From the NCBI GenBank assembly GCA_903921205.1, contig CAIXPF010000168.1, forward strand, positions 1-48,273: a DNA stretch of 48,273 nucleotides, written 5' to 3'. The DNA is from an uncultured Acidimicrobiia bacterium (GTDB lineage: Bacteria > Actinomycetota > Acidimicrobiia > Acidimicrobiales > CAIXPF01). Shown piece by piece: positions 24,571 to 33,041 of this stretch (positions are counted from its first letter, which is position 1; the number at the start of each line of letters is the position of its first letter). The position numbers were made by a program, and so were the translations under genes. The notes under the pieces were generated by a model. The model did not search any database. It was not told the origin of the DNA and worked only from the letters and a program-made list of their open reading frames with translations.

Positions 24571-24576
24571 ATGGTA
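24571..24576 (-). promoter_or_regulatory. -10 element (TACCAT) for the Nei-type glycosylase
   Basis: TACCAT on the minus strand lies 25 bases before GTG 24545, leaving a short leader that carries the GGAGGG ribosome binding site. Confidence 0.35.
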
Positions 24577-24607
24577 GCGACGGCCCACGCTCTGCCAGAG
24601 TGGACCG

Positions 24608-25573
24608 ATGATCGACCGCACCGACGTGCACGACGCAGCACGGCGGATCGCCGCCCACGTGCGTCGCACCCCGACCCTTGCGCTGGACGGGTCCACGGTG
24701 CTGAAGCTCGAACTCACCCAGCACACCGGCAGCTTCAAACCCCGCGGTGCGTTCAACGACGTGCTCAGCCGGGCAAGCCTTCCCGCTGCCGGCATCGTCG
24801 CCGCGTCCGGCGGCAACCACGGCCAGGCGGTGGCCTACGTGGCCAGTTGCCTCGGCCTGAACGCCGAGGTCTTCGTCCCGGAGGTGTGCCCACCGGTCAA
24901 ACGGGAACGCATCGCCGGCTTCGGGGCCACCGTGGTGGTGGGCGGGGCTATCTACGACGACGCCCAGGCCGCCTGCACCGCCCGCGCCGTGCAGAGCGGC
25001 GCCCACCTGGTCCATCCCTTCGACCGCGACGAGGTCATGGCCGGGGCCGGGACGGTGGCACTCGAGCTGGCCGAGGACCGGCCCGATCTCGACACGGTGC
25101 TGGTCGCCGTCGGTGGCGGCGGCCTGTTGGGCGGAACGCTGGCGTTCTACGGCCGCGACGTCCGCGTGGTGGCGGTCGAGCCGGAACGGTCACAGGCCCT
25201 GCACGCCGCACTCCACGCCGGCCACCCCGTCGAGGTGGGCGTCGACGGCGTGGCGTCCGATTCGCTGGGTGCCCGGCAGATCGGACAGCGGCCCTTCGAG
25301 CTGGCGCAGGCGCACCTGCACCGGTCGATCACCGTGAGCGACGCAGCGATCGTGGCCGCGCAGCAGCACCTGTGGGCGTCGGTCCGCATCGTGGCCGAGC
25401 CGGGCGGGGCCGCGGCCTTCGCCGCGCTGCTCGGCGGCGCCTACCGCCCTGAACCGGGCGAACGGGTCGCCGTCATCGTCTGCGGCGGCAACGTCGACCC
25501 GGCCAGCGTCGCCCCGCCCGGCGCGGCGTCGACGGGCGGCACCGCAACGGGCCGGGGCACGGTACCGGCATGA
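24608..25573 (+). CDS. PLP-dependent serine/threonine dehydratase-like enzyme
   Basis: A 321-residue fold-type II PLP enzyme. QHTGSFKPRGAFN carries the Schiff-base Lys, ASGGNHGQAVAYVA is the substrate loop, VAVGGGGLLGGT the phosphate-binding glycine loop, and EPGGAAAFAAL plus VIVCGGNVDP the ring-binding end. These match threonine/serine ammonia-lyases and serine racemases without a regulatory ACT domain, so a catabolic or racemase role is as likely as isoleucine synthesis. It overlaps the next gene by four bases (ATGA), so they are co-translated. Upstream CAGAGT six bases before the ATG is only a weak -10 candidate. Confidence 0.87.
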   Translation: MIDRTDVHDAARRIAAHVRRTPTLALDGSTVLKLELTQHTGSFKPRGAFNDVLSRASLPAAGIVAASGGNHGQAVAYVASCLGLNAEVFVPEVCPPVKRERIAGFGATVVVGGAIYDDAQAACTARAVQSGAHLVHPFDRDEVMAGAGTVALELAEDRPDLDTVLVAVGGGGLLGGTLAFYGRDVRVVAVEPERSQALHAALHAGHPVEVGVDGVASDSLGARQIGQRPFELAQAHLHRSITVSDAAIVAAQQHLWASVRIVAEPGGAAAFAALLGGAYRPEPGERVAVIVCGGNVDPASVAPPGAASTGGTATGRGTVPA

Positions 25574-26100
25574 ACGAGCGCACCGCCTCCCCTGCACCGG
25601 TCACCTTCCGCCCGGCCCGTCTCGCCGACCTGCCGGCGGTGCTCGTGATCAACCAGGCCAACGTCCCCGAGGTCGGACCGACCACCCTCGAACGGCTCGA
25701 ACGGTTCCTGGCCATGGCCGAACTGTTCGAGGTCGCCGTCGGGGCCGACGACCGGCCGGTGGCCTTCGTGATCGTGCTGGCCGAGGGGTGCGACTACGAC
25801 AGCCCCAACTACGCCTGGTTCGTCGATCGTCATGAGCGCTTCCTGTACGTCGACCGCATCGCCGTGGACGCCGGTCATCGCAACCGGGGCATCGCCCGGC
25901 GCCTCTACGACGACGCCGTGGCGCGGGTCCGCGACACCGGGCGGCACCTGCTGTGCGCCGAGGTCAACGTCGAACCACGCAACGACGTCTCCCTGGCCTT
26001 TCACCACGGGTACGGGTTCGTGGCGCAGGCCGAGGTGGCCGATCCCCGCTATCCGGCCCTGCGGGTGGCGATGCTCACCCGCACCGTCGAGCAGCGCTGA
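25570..26100 (+). CDS. GNAT family N-acetyltransferase
   Basis: A 176-residue GNAT protein: VTFRPARLADLPAVLVINQA (beta1/alpha1), FLYVDRIAVDAGHRNRGIARRLYDDAV containing the acetyl-CoA pyrophosphate loop (HRNRGIA), and LLCAEVNVEPRNDVSLAFHHGYGF with the Asn and Tyr of motif B. The mid-region EGCDYDSPNYAWFVDRHERF is typical of the subgroup annotated as YjgM/ElaA-like small acetyltransferases. The acceptor is unknown. Its ATG overlaps the dehydratase stop, suggesting a shared function on amino acids. Confidence 0.85.
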   Translation: MNERTASPAPVTFRPARLADLPAVLVINQANVPEVGPTTLERLERFLAMAELFEVAVGADDRPVAFVIVLAEGCDYDSPNYAWFVDRHERFLYVDRIAVDAGHRNRGIARRLYDDAVARVRDTGRHLLCAEVNVEPRNDVSLAFHHGYGFVAQAEVADPRYPALRVAMLTRTVEQR

Positions 26101-26132
26101 CCGCCGGGCCGCCACACCGCCGGAGGGCTGCC

Positions 26133-26138
26133 TAGGTT
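26133..26138 (+). promoter_or_regulatory. Leaderless -10 element (TAGGTT) for the lhr-like gene
   Basis: TAGGTT, seven bases, GTG at 26146. Confidence 0.5.
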
Positions 26139-26145
26139 GGGCGCG

Positions 26146-28197
26146 GTGGCGCCGGACGATCCGCTCTCGCTGTTCGCCGCCCCGGTGGCGGCCTGGTTCG
26201 AGTCGAGCTTCCGCGCCCCGACGGCCGCCCAGGCCCAGGGTTGGCCGGCCATCGCCGCCGGCGAGGACACGCTGATCCTGGCACCGACCGGATCGGGCAA
26301 GACCCTCACCGCCTTCCTGTGGGGCCTCGACCGGCTCATGACCACCCCACCACCCGAGGTGGCGGCGCGCACCCGGCTGCTCTACGTGTCGCCGCTGCGG
26401 GCCCTCGCCGTCGACGTCGACCGCAACCTGCGGGCCCCGCTCGCCGGTATCGCCCTCGCGGCCGAACGGCTCGGCGTCGAGGTGCACCTGCCCAGCGTCG
26501 GGGTCCGCACCGGCGACACGCCCGCCGACGTGCGACGGGCACTGGTCCGCCGCCCGCCCGACATCCTCATCACCACCCCCGAATCGCTGTACCTGATGCT
26601 CACCTCCCAGGCCCGCAGCACGCTGGCCAACGTCGAGGCGGTGATCATCGACGAGATCCACGCCCTCGCCGCCACCAAACGCGGCGCCCACCTGGCGCTG
26701 ACGTTGGAGCGCCTCGGGCAGCTCCCGCCGCGGCCCCCTCAGCGCATCGGACTGTCGGCCACCCAGCGCCCGCTGGAGGAGATCGCCCGGTTCCTCGGCG
26801 GCTTCGAGCCCGACCCCGGCGGCGAACCCGACACCGGGCGGCTGCGGCAACGGCCGGTCCGTATCGTCGACGCCGGGGTTCGCAAGCCGCTCGAGCTCGA
26901 GGTGGTGGTCCCGGTGGAGGACCTCTCCTCGCTCGGCGAGGTCCTCGACGAGCCGGTCGCCGGTGCCCTCGCCGCCGGGCCGGTACGCCGGTCCATCTGG
27001 CCGGCGGTGCACCCCCGGTTGCTCGAGCTGATCAAGGCCCACCGCTCGACCATCATCTTCGTGAACGCCCGTCGTCTCGCCGAGCGGCTGGCCTCGCGCC
27101 TCAACGAGCTCGAGGCCGAACAGCTCGCCCTCGCCGCCGGTTCGGGCCCGGTGCCCACCGGCGAGCAGGCCGGGCCGGACGAGCCGGGCCAGGAGCTGGT
27201 CAAGGCCCACCACGGTTCGCTGGCGCGCGAACGCCGGCTGCTCATCGAGGACGAGCTGAAATCGGGCCGGCTGCGCGCACTGGTCGCCACCAGCTCGCTG
27301 GAGCTCGGCATCGACATGGGCGCCGTCGACCTCGTGATCCAGGTCGAGTCGCCCGGGTCCGTGGCCAGCGGGCTGCAACGCATCGGCCGGGCCGGCCACC
27401 AGGTCGGCGAACCGAGCCGGGGCAAGGTCTTCCCCAAGCACCGGGCCGACCTGCTCGAGGTCGCCGTGGTGACCCGGCGCATGCACGACGGCCTCATCGA
27501 GTCGACCCGCTATCCCCGCAACCCGCTCGACGTGCTGTGCCAGCAGATCGTGGCCATGGTGGCCACCGGCGACGAGCTGTCCGTCGACGACGTGGCGCGC
27601 ACCGTGCGCTCGGCCGCCAACTTCGCGGAGCTCTCCGACGAGCAGTTGACCAACGTGTTGGACCTGCTGTCGGGCCGCTATCCGTCCGAGGAGTTCGCCG
27701 AGCTGCGGCCCCGGATCGTGTGGGACCGGCTCGCCGGGACGGTGAAGGCCCGACCGGGGGCCCAGCGGCTGGCGGTCACCAACCCCGGCACCATCCCCGA
27801 CCGCGGCCTCTACGGCGTCTTCCTGCCCGACGGCAGCCGGGTCGGCGAGCTCGACGAGGAGATGGTCTACGAATCACGGCCCGGGGAGACGTTCCTGCTC
27901 GGCGCATCGTGCTGGCGGATCGAGGACATCACCTTCGATCGGGTGATCGTCACCCCCGCTCCGGGACGGCCCGGCAAGATGCCGTTCTGGCACGGGGACG
28001 GACCGGGACGGCCACTCGAGCTCGGCCTCGCCATCGGGCCTTCACCCGCGAGCTGCGCGAGCTCAGCGGCGACGACGCCCGACGACGGCTCGGCGAGGAG
28101 CACTTCCTCGACCCGTGGGCAGCGGGCAACCTCGTGCAGTACCTCGCCGAGCAGGCCGAGGCCACCGGCGTGGTCCCCGACGACCGCACCGTGGTGA
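26146..28197 (+). CDS. lhr: Lhr-type superfamily 2 helicase, N-terminal part (up to frameshift)
   Basis: The reading frame from GTG 26146 encodes a DEAD/DEAH helicase core: ILAPTGSGKTLTAFLW (Walker A), YVSPLRALAVDVDRN (Ia), VIIDEIHALAATKRGAHL (DEIH, motif II), IGLSATQRPLEEI (III), then the RecA2 domain with TIIFVNARRLAERLASRLNE, AHHGSLARERR, VATSSLELGIDMGAVDLVIQ and QRIGRAGHQVGE (VI). A winged-helix region follows. Near 28036 the family sequence jumps to another frame; beyond it this frame reads non-family residues until a stop at 28197. Lhr proteins are DNA/RNA-translocating helicases in DNA repair. Confidence 0.88.
   Translation: MAPDDPLSLFAAPVAAWFESSFRAPTAAQAQGWPAIAAGEDTLILAPTGSGKTLTAFLWGLDRLMTTPPPEVAARTRLLYVSPLRALAVDVDRNLRAPLAGIALAAERLGVEVHLPSVGVRTGDTPADVRRALVRRPPDILITTPESLYLMLTSQARSTLANVEAVIIDEIHALAATKRGAHLALTLERLGQLPPRPPQRIGLSATQRPLEEIARFLGGFEPDPGGEPDTGRLRQRPVRIVDAGVRKPLELEVVVPVEDLSSLGEVLDEPVAGALAAGPVRRSIWPAVHPRLLELIKAHRSTIIFVNARRLAERLASRLNELEAEQLALAAGSGPVPTGEQAGPDEPGQELVKAHHGSLARERRLLIEDELKSGRLRALVATSSLELGIDMGAVDLVIQVESPGSVASGLQRIGRAGHQVGEPSRGKVFPKHRADLLEVAVVTRRMHDGLIESTRYPRNPLDVLCQQIVAMVATGDELSVDDVARTVRSAANFAELSDEQLTNVLDLLSGRYPSEEFAELRPRIVWDRLAGTVKARPGAQRLAVTNPGTIPDRGLYGVFLPDGSRVGELDEEMVYESRPGETFLLGASCWRIEDITFDRVIVTPAPGRPGKMPFWHGDGPGRPLELGLAIGPSPASCASSAATTPDDGSARSTSSTRGQRATSCSTSPSRPRPPAWSPTTAPW
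28036..28040 (+). other. Apparent 1-nt deletion (frameshift) in the lhr-like gene
   Basis: The text reads ATCGGGCCTTCACC; one more G would give Ile-Gly-Ala-Phe-Thr-Arg-Glu-Leu and join the two halves into one 1520-residue Lhr protein. No other lesion is seen on either side, so a sequencing error in a G run or a very recent mutation is likely. Confidence 0.85.
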
Positions 28198-30713
28198 TCG
28201 AACGGTTCCGCGACGAGATCGGCGATTGGCGGGTCTGCATCCTCTGCCCCTTCGGCGCCCAGGTGCTGGCCCCGTGGGGCATGGCCCTGCGCCACCGCCT
28301 CGCCGAGCACTGGGGCCACGACCCCGAGATGATCTGGTCCGACGACGGCATCGTCATCCGTCTGCCCGAAGCGATGGAGGATTTCCCCGAGGACCTGCTG
28401 CGCATCGAGCCCGAGGAGATCGACGAGGCGGTGGTCGCGGCGCTGCCCGGCACCGCCATGTTCGCGGCCCGTTTCCGCGAGGCCGCCGGCCGGGCCCTGT
28501 TGCTGCCCCGTCGACGACCGGACCGCCGAACCCCGCTGTGGCAGCAACGCCAACGCGCCGCCGACCTGCTCACCGTCGCGGCCCGCTACCCCACCTTCCC
28601 GCTGCTGCTCGAAACCACGCGGGAGTGCCTGAACGACGTGTTCGACCTGCCGGCACTGCGCCAGGTGCTCGCCGACCTGCGTTCCCGACGGATCCGTATG
28701 GTCAGCGTCGAGACCGCCAAGGCCTCACCGTTCGCGGCGTCCCTGCTGTTCGGCTGGATCGCCGTGTACATGTACGAGGGCGACGCCCCACTGGCCGAGC
28801 GGCGGGCCGCGGCACTGGCCCTCGACCGTGACCTGCTGCGCGATCTCCTCGGCGCCGAGGAGCTGCGGGAGCTGCTCGACCCCGATGCGCTCGCCGAGCT
28901 CGAGCTGGAGCTGCAGTTGCTCACCGACGGGCGCCGGATGCGCCATGCCGAGGACCTCTGGGACGGCCTGCGCCGGCTCGGCCCGCTGACGCGTGCCGAG
29001 ATCGACCTCCGCAGCATCGCCGACCCGACGTTGTGGATCGACGGGTTGCTCCGCGACCGACGTGTCATCGAGGTCAACGTCGACGGCCGTGCGCACCTCG
29101 CAGCGGCCGAGGACGCCGGTCGGCTGCGCGACGCGTTGGGCGTTGCCATACCGATCGGTCTGCCGGTGGCGTTCACCGAATCGAGCGCCGAGCCACTCGT
29201 CGAGCTGCTGGCCCGTTTCGCCCGCAGCCACGGTCCGTTCACCACCGCCGAGGCCGCCCGCCGCCTCGGCATCGGCCCGGCGCGTGCCGACGCCGCCCTG
29301 CAGCGCCTCGAACACGGCGGCCGTCTTGTTCACGGTGAGTTCCGGCCCGGCGGCGTCGAGCGCGAGTGGTGCGACCCGGAGATCCTGCGCCAGCTCCGAC
29401 GGCGTTCGCTGGCCGCGCTGCGTCGCGAGGTGGAACCGGTCGAGCAGCAGGCCTTTGCCCGGTTCCTGCCGTCGTGGCAGGGAGTCGGCCGCAACGCCCG
29501 GGGACTCGATGCCCTCGCCGACGCGTTGGCCACCCTCGCCGGGGCGGCCATACCGGCCAGTGTGCTCGAGGCCGACGTGCTGCCGGCGCGGCTGGCCGGC
29601 TACCGCAGTGCCGACCTCGACGCCCTGTGCAGCACCGGCGAGCTGGTGTGGATGGGAGCCGGGGCCATCGGTAGTAGCGACGGCCGCATCCGGCTGGCCT
29701 TCCGCGACCAGGCACCGCTCCTGCTGCCGGGGCCGGCACCCGATGGCCCCACCGGCCCGATCCACGACGCGTTGATCGCGCAGCTCACCGGTGGCGGGGC
29801 CAGCTTCTGGGCCGACCTCGTCGGCGCCGCCCAACGGGCCGGCGCAGCCCACGACGACGCCTCGGTGCTGGCCGCGCTCTGGGACCTGGTGTGGGCCGGG
29901 GTCGTCACCAACGACTCGCTGGCACCGCTGCGCGCCGTACTCGCCGGCACCCGGTCGCGCACCGGCTCCGCCCGGGCCCCGCGGGGCCGGCCGCGACCCG
30001 GTCGGCTGTCCCGCCTGGGCCCGGCGGCGGGAGCCGGGCGCTGGTCGCTGGTCGCCACCGTGCTCACCCCGACCCCCTCGACCACCGAGGCCCTGACCGG
30101 ACGAGCCCTGCAACTGTTGGAGCGCTACGGGGTGCTCACCCGCGAGAGCGCCCTGGGCGAGGGTGCCGAGGGCGGCTTCGCCGGGGTCTACCCGGTGCTC
30201 AAGGCCCTCGAGGAACGCGGTCAGGTGCGACGGGGCTACTTCGTCGATGGTCTGGGCGCAGCCCAGTTCGCCCTGCCCGGCGCAGTCGACCGCTTGCGCT
30301 CGTTCCGCGCCGGCGTGCACCGCGACGACCGCGAGGCCCCGACCACGGTGGTTCTCGCCGCCACCGATCCCGCCCAGCCCTTCGGGGCCACGCTGCCGTG
30401 GCCGCCCGGCGAGGGCCGGCCCGCCCGCTCCGCAGGGGCCCAGGTCGTGATCCACGACGGGGAGGCCGTGGCGTATCTCGATCGCTCCGGACGCCGCCTG
30501 CTCACCTTCCCGGCAGCCGCCCGCCTGGCAACGGACGGCGAGGTCGGCTGGGCCGCAGCCGTGGCCTCGCTGGTGCAACGCCGCCGGGTCCGCCAGGTCG
30601 TCATCGCCCACATCGACGGCCTGCCCGCCGCGGACAGTCCCCTGGCGCCGGCGCTGCGCGCCGTCGGGTTCCGTGACGGCTACCGCGGGCTGGTGCTACG
30701 CGGCGAGGGTTGA
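28038..30713 (+). CDS. lhr: Lhr-type helicase, C-terminal part (after frameshift)
   Basis: In the shifted frame the Lhr sequence resumes at AFTRELRELSGDDARRRLG and runs without a stop for about 890 residues to 30713. It includes the Lhr-core WH and beta-barrel module (WRVCILCPFGAQVLAPWGMAL, WSDDGIVIRLPEAMEDFPEDL) and the actinobacterial Lhr C-terminal domain (FLPSWQGVG, LSRLGPAAGAGRWSLVATVL, LLERYGVLTRESALGEG, FAGVYPVLKALEERGQVRRGYF). If the frameshift is real, no start codon with a good ribosome site precedes the segment; a GTG at 28134 is the first plausible one. Long Lhr (over 1500 residues) is typical for Actinomycetota. Confidence 0.85.
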   Translation, partial: AFTRELRELSGDDARRRLGEEHFLDPWAAGNLVQYLAEQAEATGVVPDDRTVVIERFRDEIGDWRVCILCPFGAQVLAPWGMALRHRLAEHWGHDPEMIWSDDGIVIRLPEAMEDFPEDLLRIEPEEIDEAVVAALPGTAMFAARFREAAGRALLLPRRRPDRRTPLWQQRQRAADLLTVAARYPTFPLLLETTRECLNDVFDLPALRQVLADLRSRRIRMVSVETAKASPFAASLLFGWIAVYMYEGDAPLAERRAAALALDRDLLRDLLGAEELRELLDPDALAELELELQLLTDGRRMRHAEDLWDGLRRLGPLTRAEIDLRSIADPTLWIDGLLRDRRVIEVNVDGRAHLAAAEDAGRLRDALGVAIPIGLPVAFTESSAEPLVELLARFARSHGPFTTAEAARRLGIGPARADAALQRLEHGGRLVHGEFRPGGVEREWCDPEILRQLRRRSLAALRREVEPVEQQAFARFLPSWQGVGRNARGLDALADALATLAGAAIPASVLEADVLPARLAGYRSADLDALCSTGELVWMGAGAIGSSDGRIRLAFRDQAPLLLPGPAPDGPTGPIHDALIAQLTGGGASFWADLVGAAQRAGAAHDDASVLAALWDLVWAGVVTNDSLAPLRAVLAGTRSRTGSARAPRGRPRPGRLSRLGPAAGAGRWSLVATVLTPTPSTTEALTGRALQLLERYGVLTRESALGEGAEGGFAGVYPVLKALEERGQVRRGYFVDGLGAAQFALPGAVDRLRSFRAGVHRDDREAPTTVVLAATDPAQPFGATLPWPPGEGRPARSAGAQVVIHDGEAVAYLDRSGRRLLTFPAAARLATDGEVGWAAAVASLVQRRRVRQVVIAHIDGLPAADSPLAPALRAVGFRDGYRGLVLRGEG

Positions 30714-30725
30714 ACCGACCCCCAC

Positions 30726-30731
30726 TAGCGT
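30726..30731 (+). promoter_or_regulatory. Leaderless -10 element (TAGCGT) for the 2OG oxygenase
   Basis: TAGCGT, seven bases, ATG at 30739. Confidence 0.5.
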
Positions 30732-30738
30732 GACCGCC

Positions 30739-31719
30739 ATGAGCACCGGCGCGGACCAGATCCTCGACGTCGACCTGCTGCGTTTCGAGACCGGCGACCG
30801 GGCGGCCCGCCGTGCCGTCGTCGACGGGGTGATGCGCTCGCTGGGCACCGGCTTCGTGTTCACCTCCCACGACCTCGGCGAGGGCCTGCTCGACGACGCC
30901 TACGGCATGCTCGCGGCGTTCTTCGGACGCCCCGGCGCCGAGAAGGCGGGGTACGTCACCGCGGGGTCCCACGGCCAGACCGGCTACACCGGCCTGCTGG
31001 TGGAGACCGCTGCCACGGCCGCCCACGCCGACTGGAAGGAGATGTTGAACTGGGGCAGCCCGCTGCCCGCCGGTCACCCGCTGCGCCGCCGCTACCCGCA
31101 CCGCTACCTCGACCCGGTCTTCCCCGAGGCCGCGGTGCCCGGTATCGGCGAGACGTTGGCACGTCTGCACGGGCAGCTGGCTGCCCTGCAGCACCGGTTC
31201 CTGCGGATCATCGCGCTCGGCATCGGCGTGGCCGAGGACTTCTTCGACCGACTGGTGCAGCACGGCCCCACTCTGACCCGGGCCATCCACTACCCGGCCA
31301 TGGGCCTCGCCCCCGGCCGTGAGCACGTGTGGGCTGCGGCCCACGGCGACATCAACCTGCTCACGGCACTGCCCCGGGCCACCGCCCGGGGCCTGCAGGT
31401 ACTCACCGAACAGGGTTGGATCGATGCCGCACCCCCGGCGGGCCGGGTGGTGATCAACTCCGGCATGATGCTCGAGCAGCTGACCAACGGCATCATACCC
31501 ACCGGTATGCACCGGGTCGTCGCCGACCCGGACCAGCCGGGTGAGCGCTACTCGGTCGTGCAGTTCTGCCATCCGACGCCGTGGACCGTGCTGGCGCCGC
31601 TCGCCTCGTGCGTGAGCCCCGAACGACCGCAACGCTACGGGGCCATCTCCGCCGGGGACCGGCTCGACGAGGTCCTGTGGGAGATCAACCTGCTCGAGGC
31701 CGACGGCGACCGGCCCTGA
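30739..31719 (+). CDS. 2-oxoglutarate/Fe(II)-dependent oxygenase, isopenicillin N synthase-like
   Basis: A 326-residue DIOX_N/2OG-FeII_Oxy protein. The N-domain contains GTGFVFTSHDLGEGLLDDAY; the jelly-roll carries AAAHGDINLLTALP with the HxD metal motif, VVINSGMMLEQLTNGIIPTG followed by MHRVVADP with the distal His, and ERYSVVQFCHP with the Arg-x-Ser that binds 2-oxoglutarate. So the Fe(II) triad and co-substrate site look intact. Family members hydroxylate or desaturate small molecules; the substrate is not predictable here. Full family length; no operon partner, convergent with the metalloprotease-like lipoprotein. Confidence 0.87.
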   Translation: MSTGADQILDVDLLRFETGDRAARRAVVDGVMRSLGTGFVFTSHDLGEGLLDDAYGMLAAFFGRPGAEKAGYVTAGSHGQTGYTGLLVETAATAAHADWKEMLNWGSPLPAGHPLRRRYPHRYLDPVFPEAAVPGIGETLARLHGQLAALQHRFLRIIALGIGVAEDFFDRLVQHGPTLTRAIHYPAMGLAPGREHVWAAAHGDINLLTALPRATARGLQVLTEQGWIDAAPPAGRVVINSGMMLEQLTNGIIPTGMHRVVADPDQPGERYSVVQFCHPTPWTVLAPLASCVSPERPQRYGAISAGDRLDEVLWEINLLEADGDRP

Positions 31720-31825
31720 ACCGACCCGATCCGCCCGCCATGCGGCCCCTACCGGTCCGCACCCAATCCGTACCGATCAGTACGCGGCCATACCGGCCGG
31801 GACCGGGATGCACCGTCCGTTGGCT

Positions 31826-32887
31826 TCAGTCGTCGGACGGGCAGCTGGGACGCCAGGACGAGTCGGTGAACACCTCGGCGATCAGCTCGTAGAGCGCCGG
31901 GTCGTACCGGCGCAGGGTCTCCCGCGAGGAGATCGGACCGTCGTAACCGTCGCCGCCGCCGTCGGGCCCGTAGGCGACCCGGCTGGCGTCGAAGAAGTCC
32001 TGGACGCCTTCCGCCCAGTACTCGTCGTGGTTGGTCATGGCGTAGGTGTTCCGATAGACCGCCAGTGACCGGGCCGCGGCGAACGCAGCCTCGACCCGGG
32101 CCTCGAAGCCGGGGTAGGTGGGCAGCACCGCCATGTCGAGCACCGAGTGGCCGAGCTCGTGCACCAGCACCGACTGGCCGGGGTAGGTGTCCTCCGCTGC
32201 GCACAGCAGGTTCTCCTCCGGCGCCGCGGCGAGGGGCCGTTGCGGTGTGGCGCCGTAGGCCCGTGCCGCATCCCAGTCGGTACGGGGGAAGTGCACCGGC
32301 AGGTCGCGGTACTCCGGCAGGTCGACCGCGCGTTGATCCCGGCCGATCACGCCGAGGCGGAAGCGGCGGCGGGCCATGGCGTCGGCGAGGTCGGGGCGGG
32401 GCGCCAGCATCCCCTCGAGGATCTTGCCTGCGGCCTCGAGCGCGTCGTCGGGGACCACCCCGGAGGCCACCACCGGCAGGTCGTCGATGATGCAGGCCTT
32501 CTGGTAGAAGGCATCGAGGCCCAACGAGCGCAGCACCGTGTCGACCGCGCATCCGGCACCGGCGACACGGCGCGGCGCGACCGACTGCGTATCCGGGGCG
32601 GTCACCGCGGCCGCGGTGATCACCGTGACCGCCGGCGCCGTTGCCGTTGCGTTCGCAACCCCTGACGCCACCGGCGTCGCCGTACCGTCGGCCAGGTCCG
32701 AGCCAGGTGATGCCGGCAGCGTCTCCACCACCACCGGCAGCCGGTCGGCCCCGACGACGGCCACGGTGTCGGCCACCGAACCGGTCACCCCGCAGGCGGA
32801 CAGCACCAGTAGCAGCGACACCGCCCACCACCGATGCCGCAGCGGCCCGCTGCGCCACGCCACCTGATGCTGGGCGAGATCGCGCAC
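31826..32887 (-). CDS. Secreted lipoprotein with HExxH metallopeptidase-like domain
   Basis: The N-terminus (RHRWWAVSLLLVLSACG) is a lipoprotein signal with lipobox LSAC. After an Ala/Thr/Val-rich linker of ~80 residues comes a globular domain with QSVLVHELGHSVLDMAVL (HExxH, encoded around 32147-32161) and, about 65 residues on, NHDEYWAEGVQDFFDASRV, whose Glu could be the third zinc ligand, as in gluzincins. CAVDTVLRSLGLDAFYQKAC suggests a disulphide. It should face outside the membrane. The GTG at 32887 is chosen because GGAG lies five nt upstream; a TTG at 32923 extends the frame but lacks support. Protease activity is likely but unproven. Confidence 0.78.
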   Translation of the reverse strand: MRDLAQHQVAWRSGPLRHRWWAVSLLLVLSACGVTGSVADTVAVVGADRLPVVVETLPASPGSDLADGTATPVASGVANATATAPAVTVITAAAVTAPDTQSVAPRRVAGAGCAVDTVLRSLGLDAFYQKACIIDDLPVVASGVVPDDALEAAGKILEGMLAPRPDLADAMARRRFRLGVIGRDQRAVDLPEYRDLPVHFPRTDWDAARAYGATPQRPLAAAPEENLLCAAEDTYPGQSVLVHELGHSVLDMAVLPTYPGFEARVEAAFAAARSLAVYRNTYAMTNHDEYWAEGVQDFFDASRVAYGPDGGGDGYDGPISSRETLRRYDPALYELIAEVFTDSSWRPSCPSDD

Positions 32888-33029
32888 GATGACTCCACGG
32901 CCGACTACCGGACGTCGCTGCAACGGCCGGTACCGCCCCGAACTGGAGCGGTGGTCCTCCCCCCGATCGGTGAACGGCCCCGCATTTCCCTCATCCGGGG
33001 GACCGACGGTCCGGGGCGGGACCGGGTCG

Positions 33030-33035
33030 TAGCAT
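33030..33035 (+). promoter_or_regulatory. Leaderless -10 element (TAGCAT) for the patatin-hemE-hemY operon
   Basis: TAGCAT, six bases, GTG at 33042. It is the only promoter-like site before three overlapping genes. Confidence 0.5.
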
Positions 33036-33041
33036 CGGACG

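Noticed and set aside
31720-31825. Terminator hairpin between the 2OG oxygenase and the metalloprotease-like gene
   Set aside because: Only a 5-bp CGTAC/GTACG stem is visible, without a T-run; too weak to claim.
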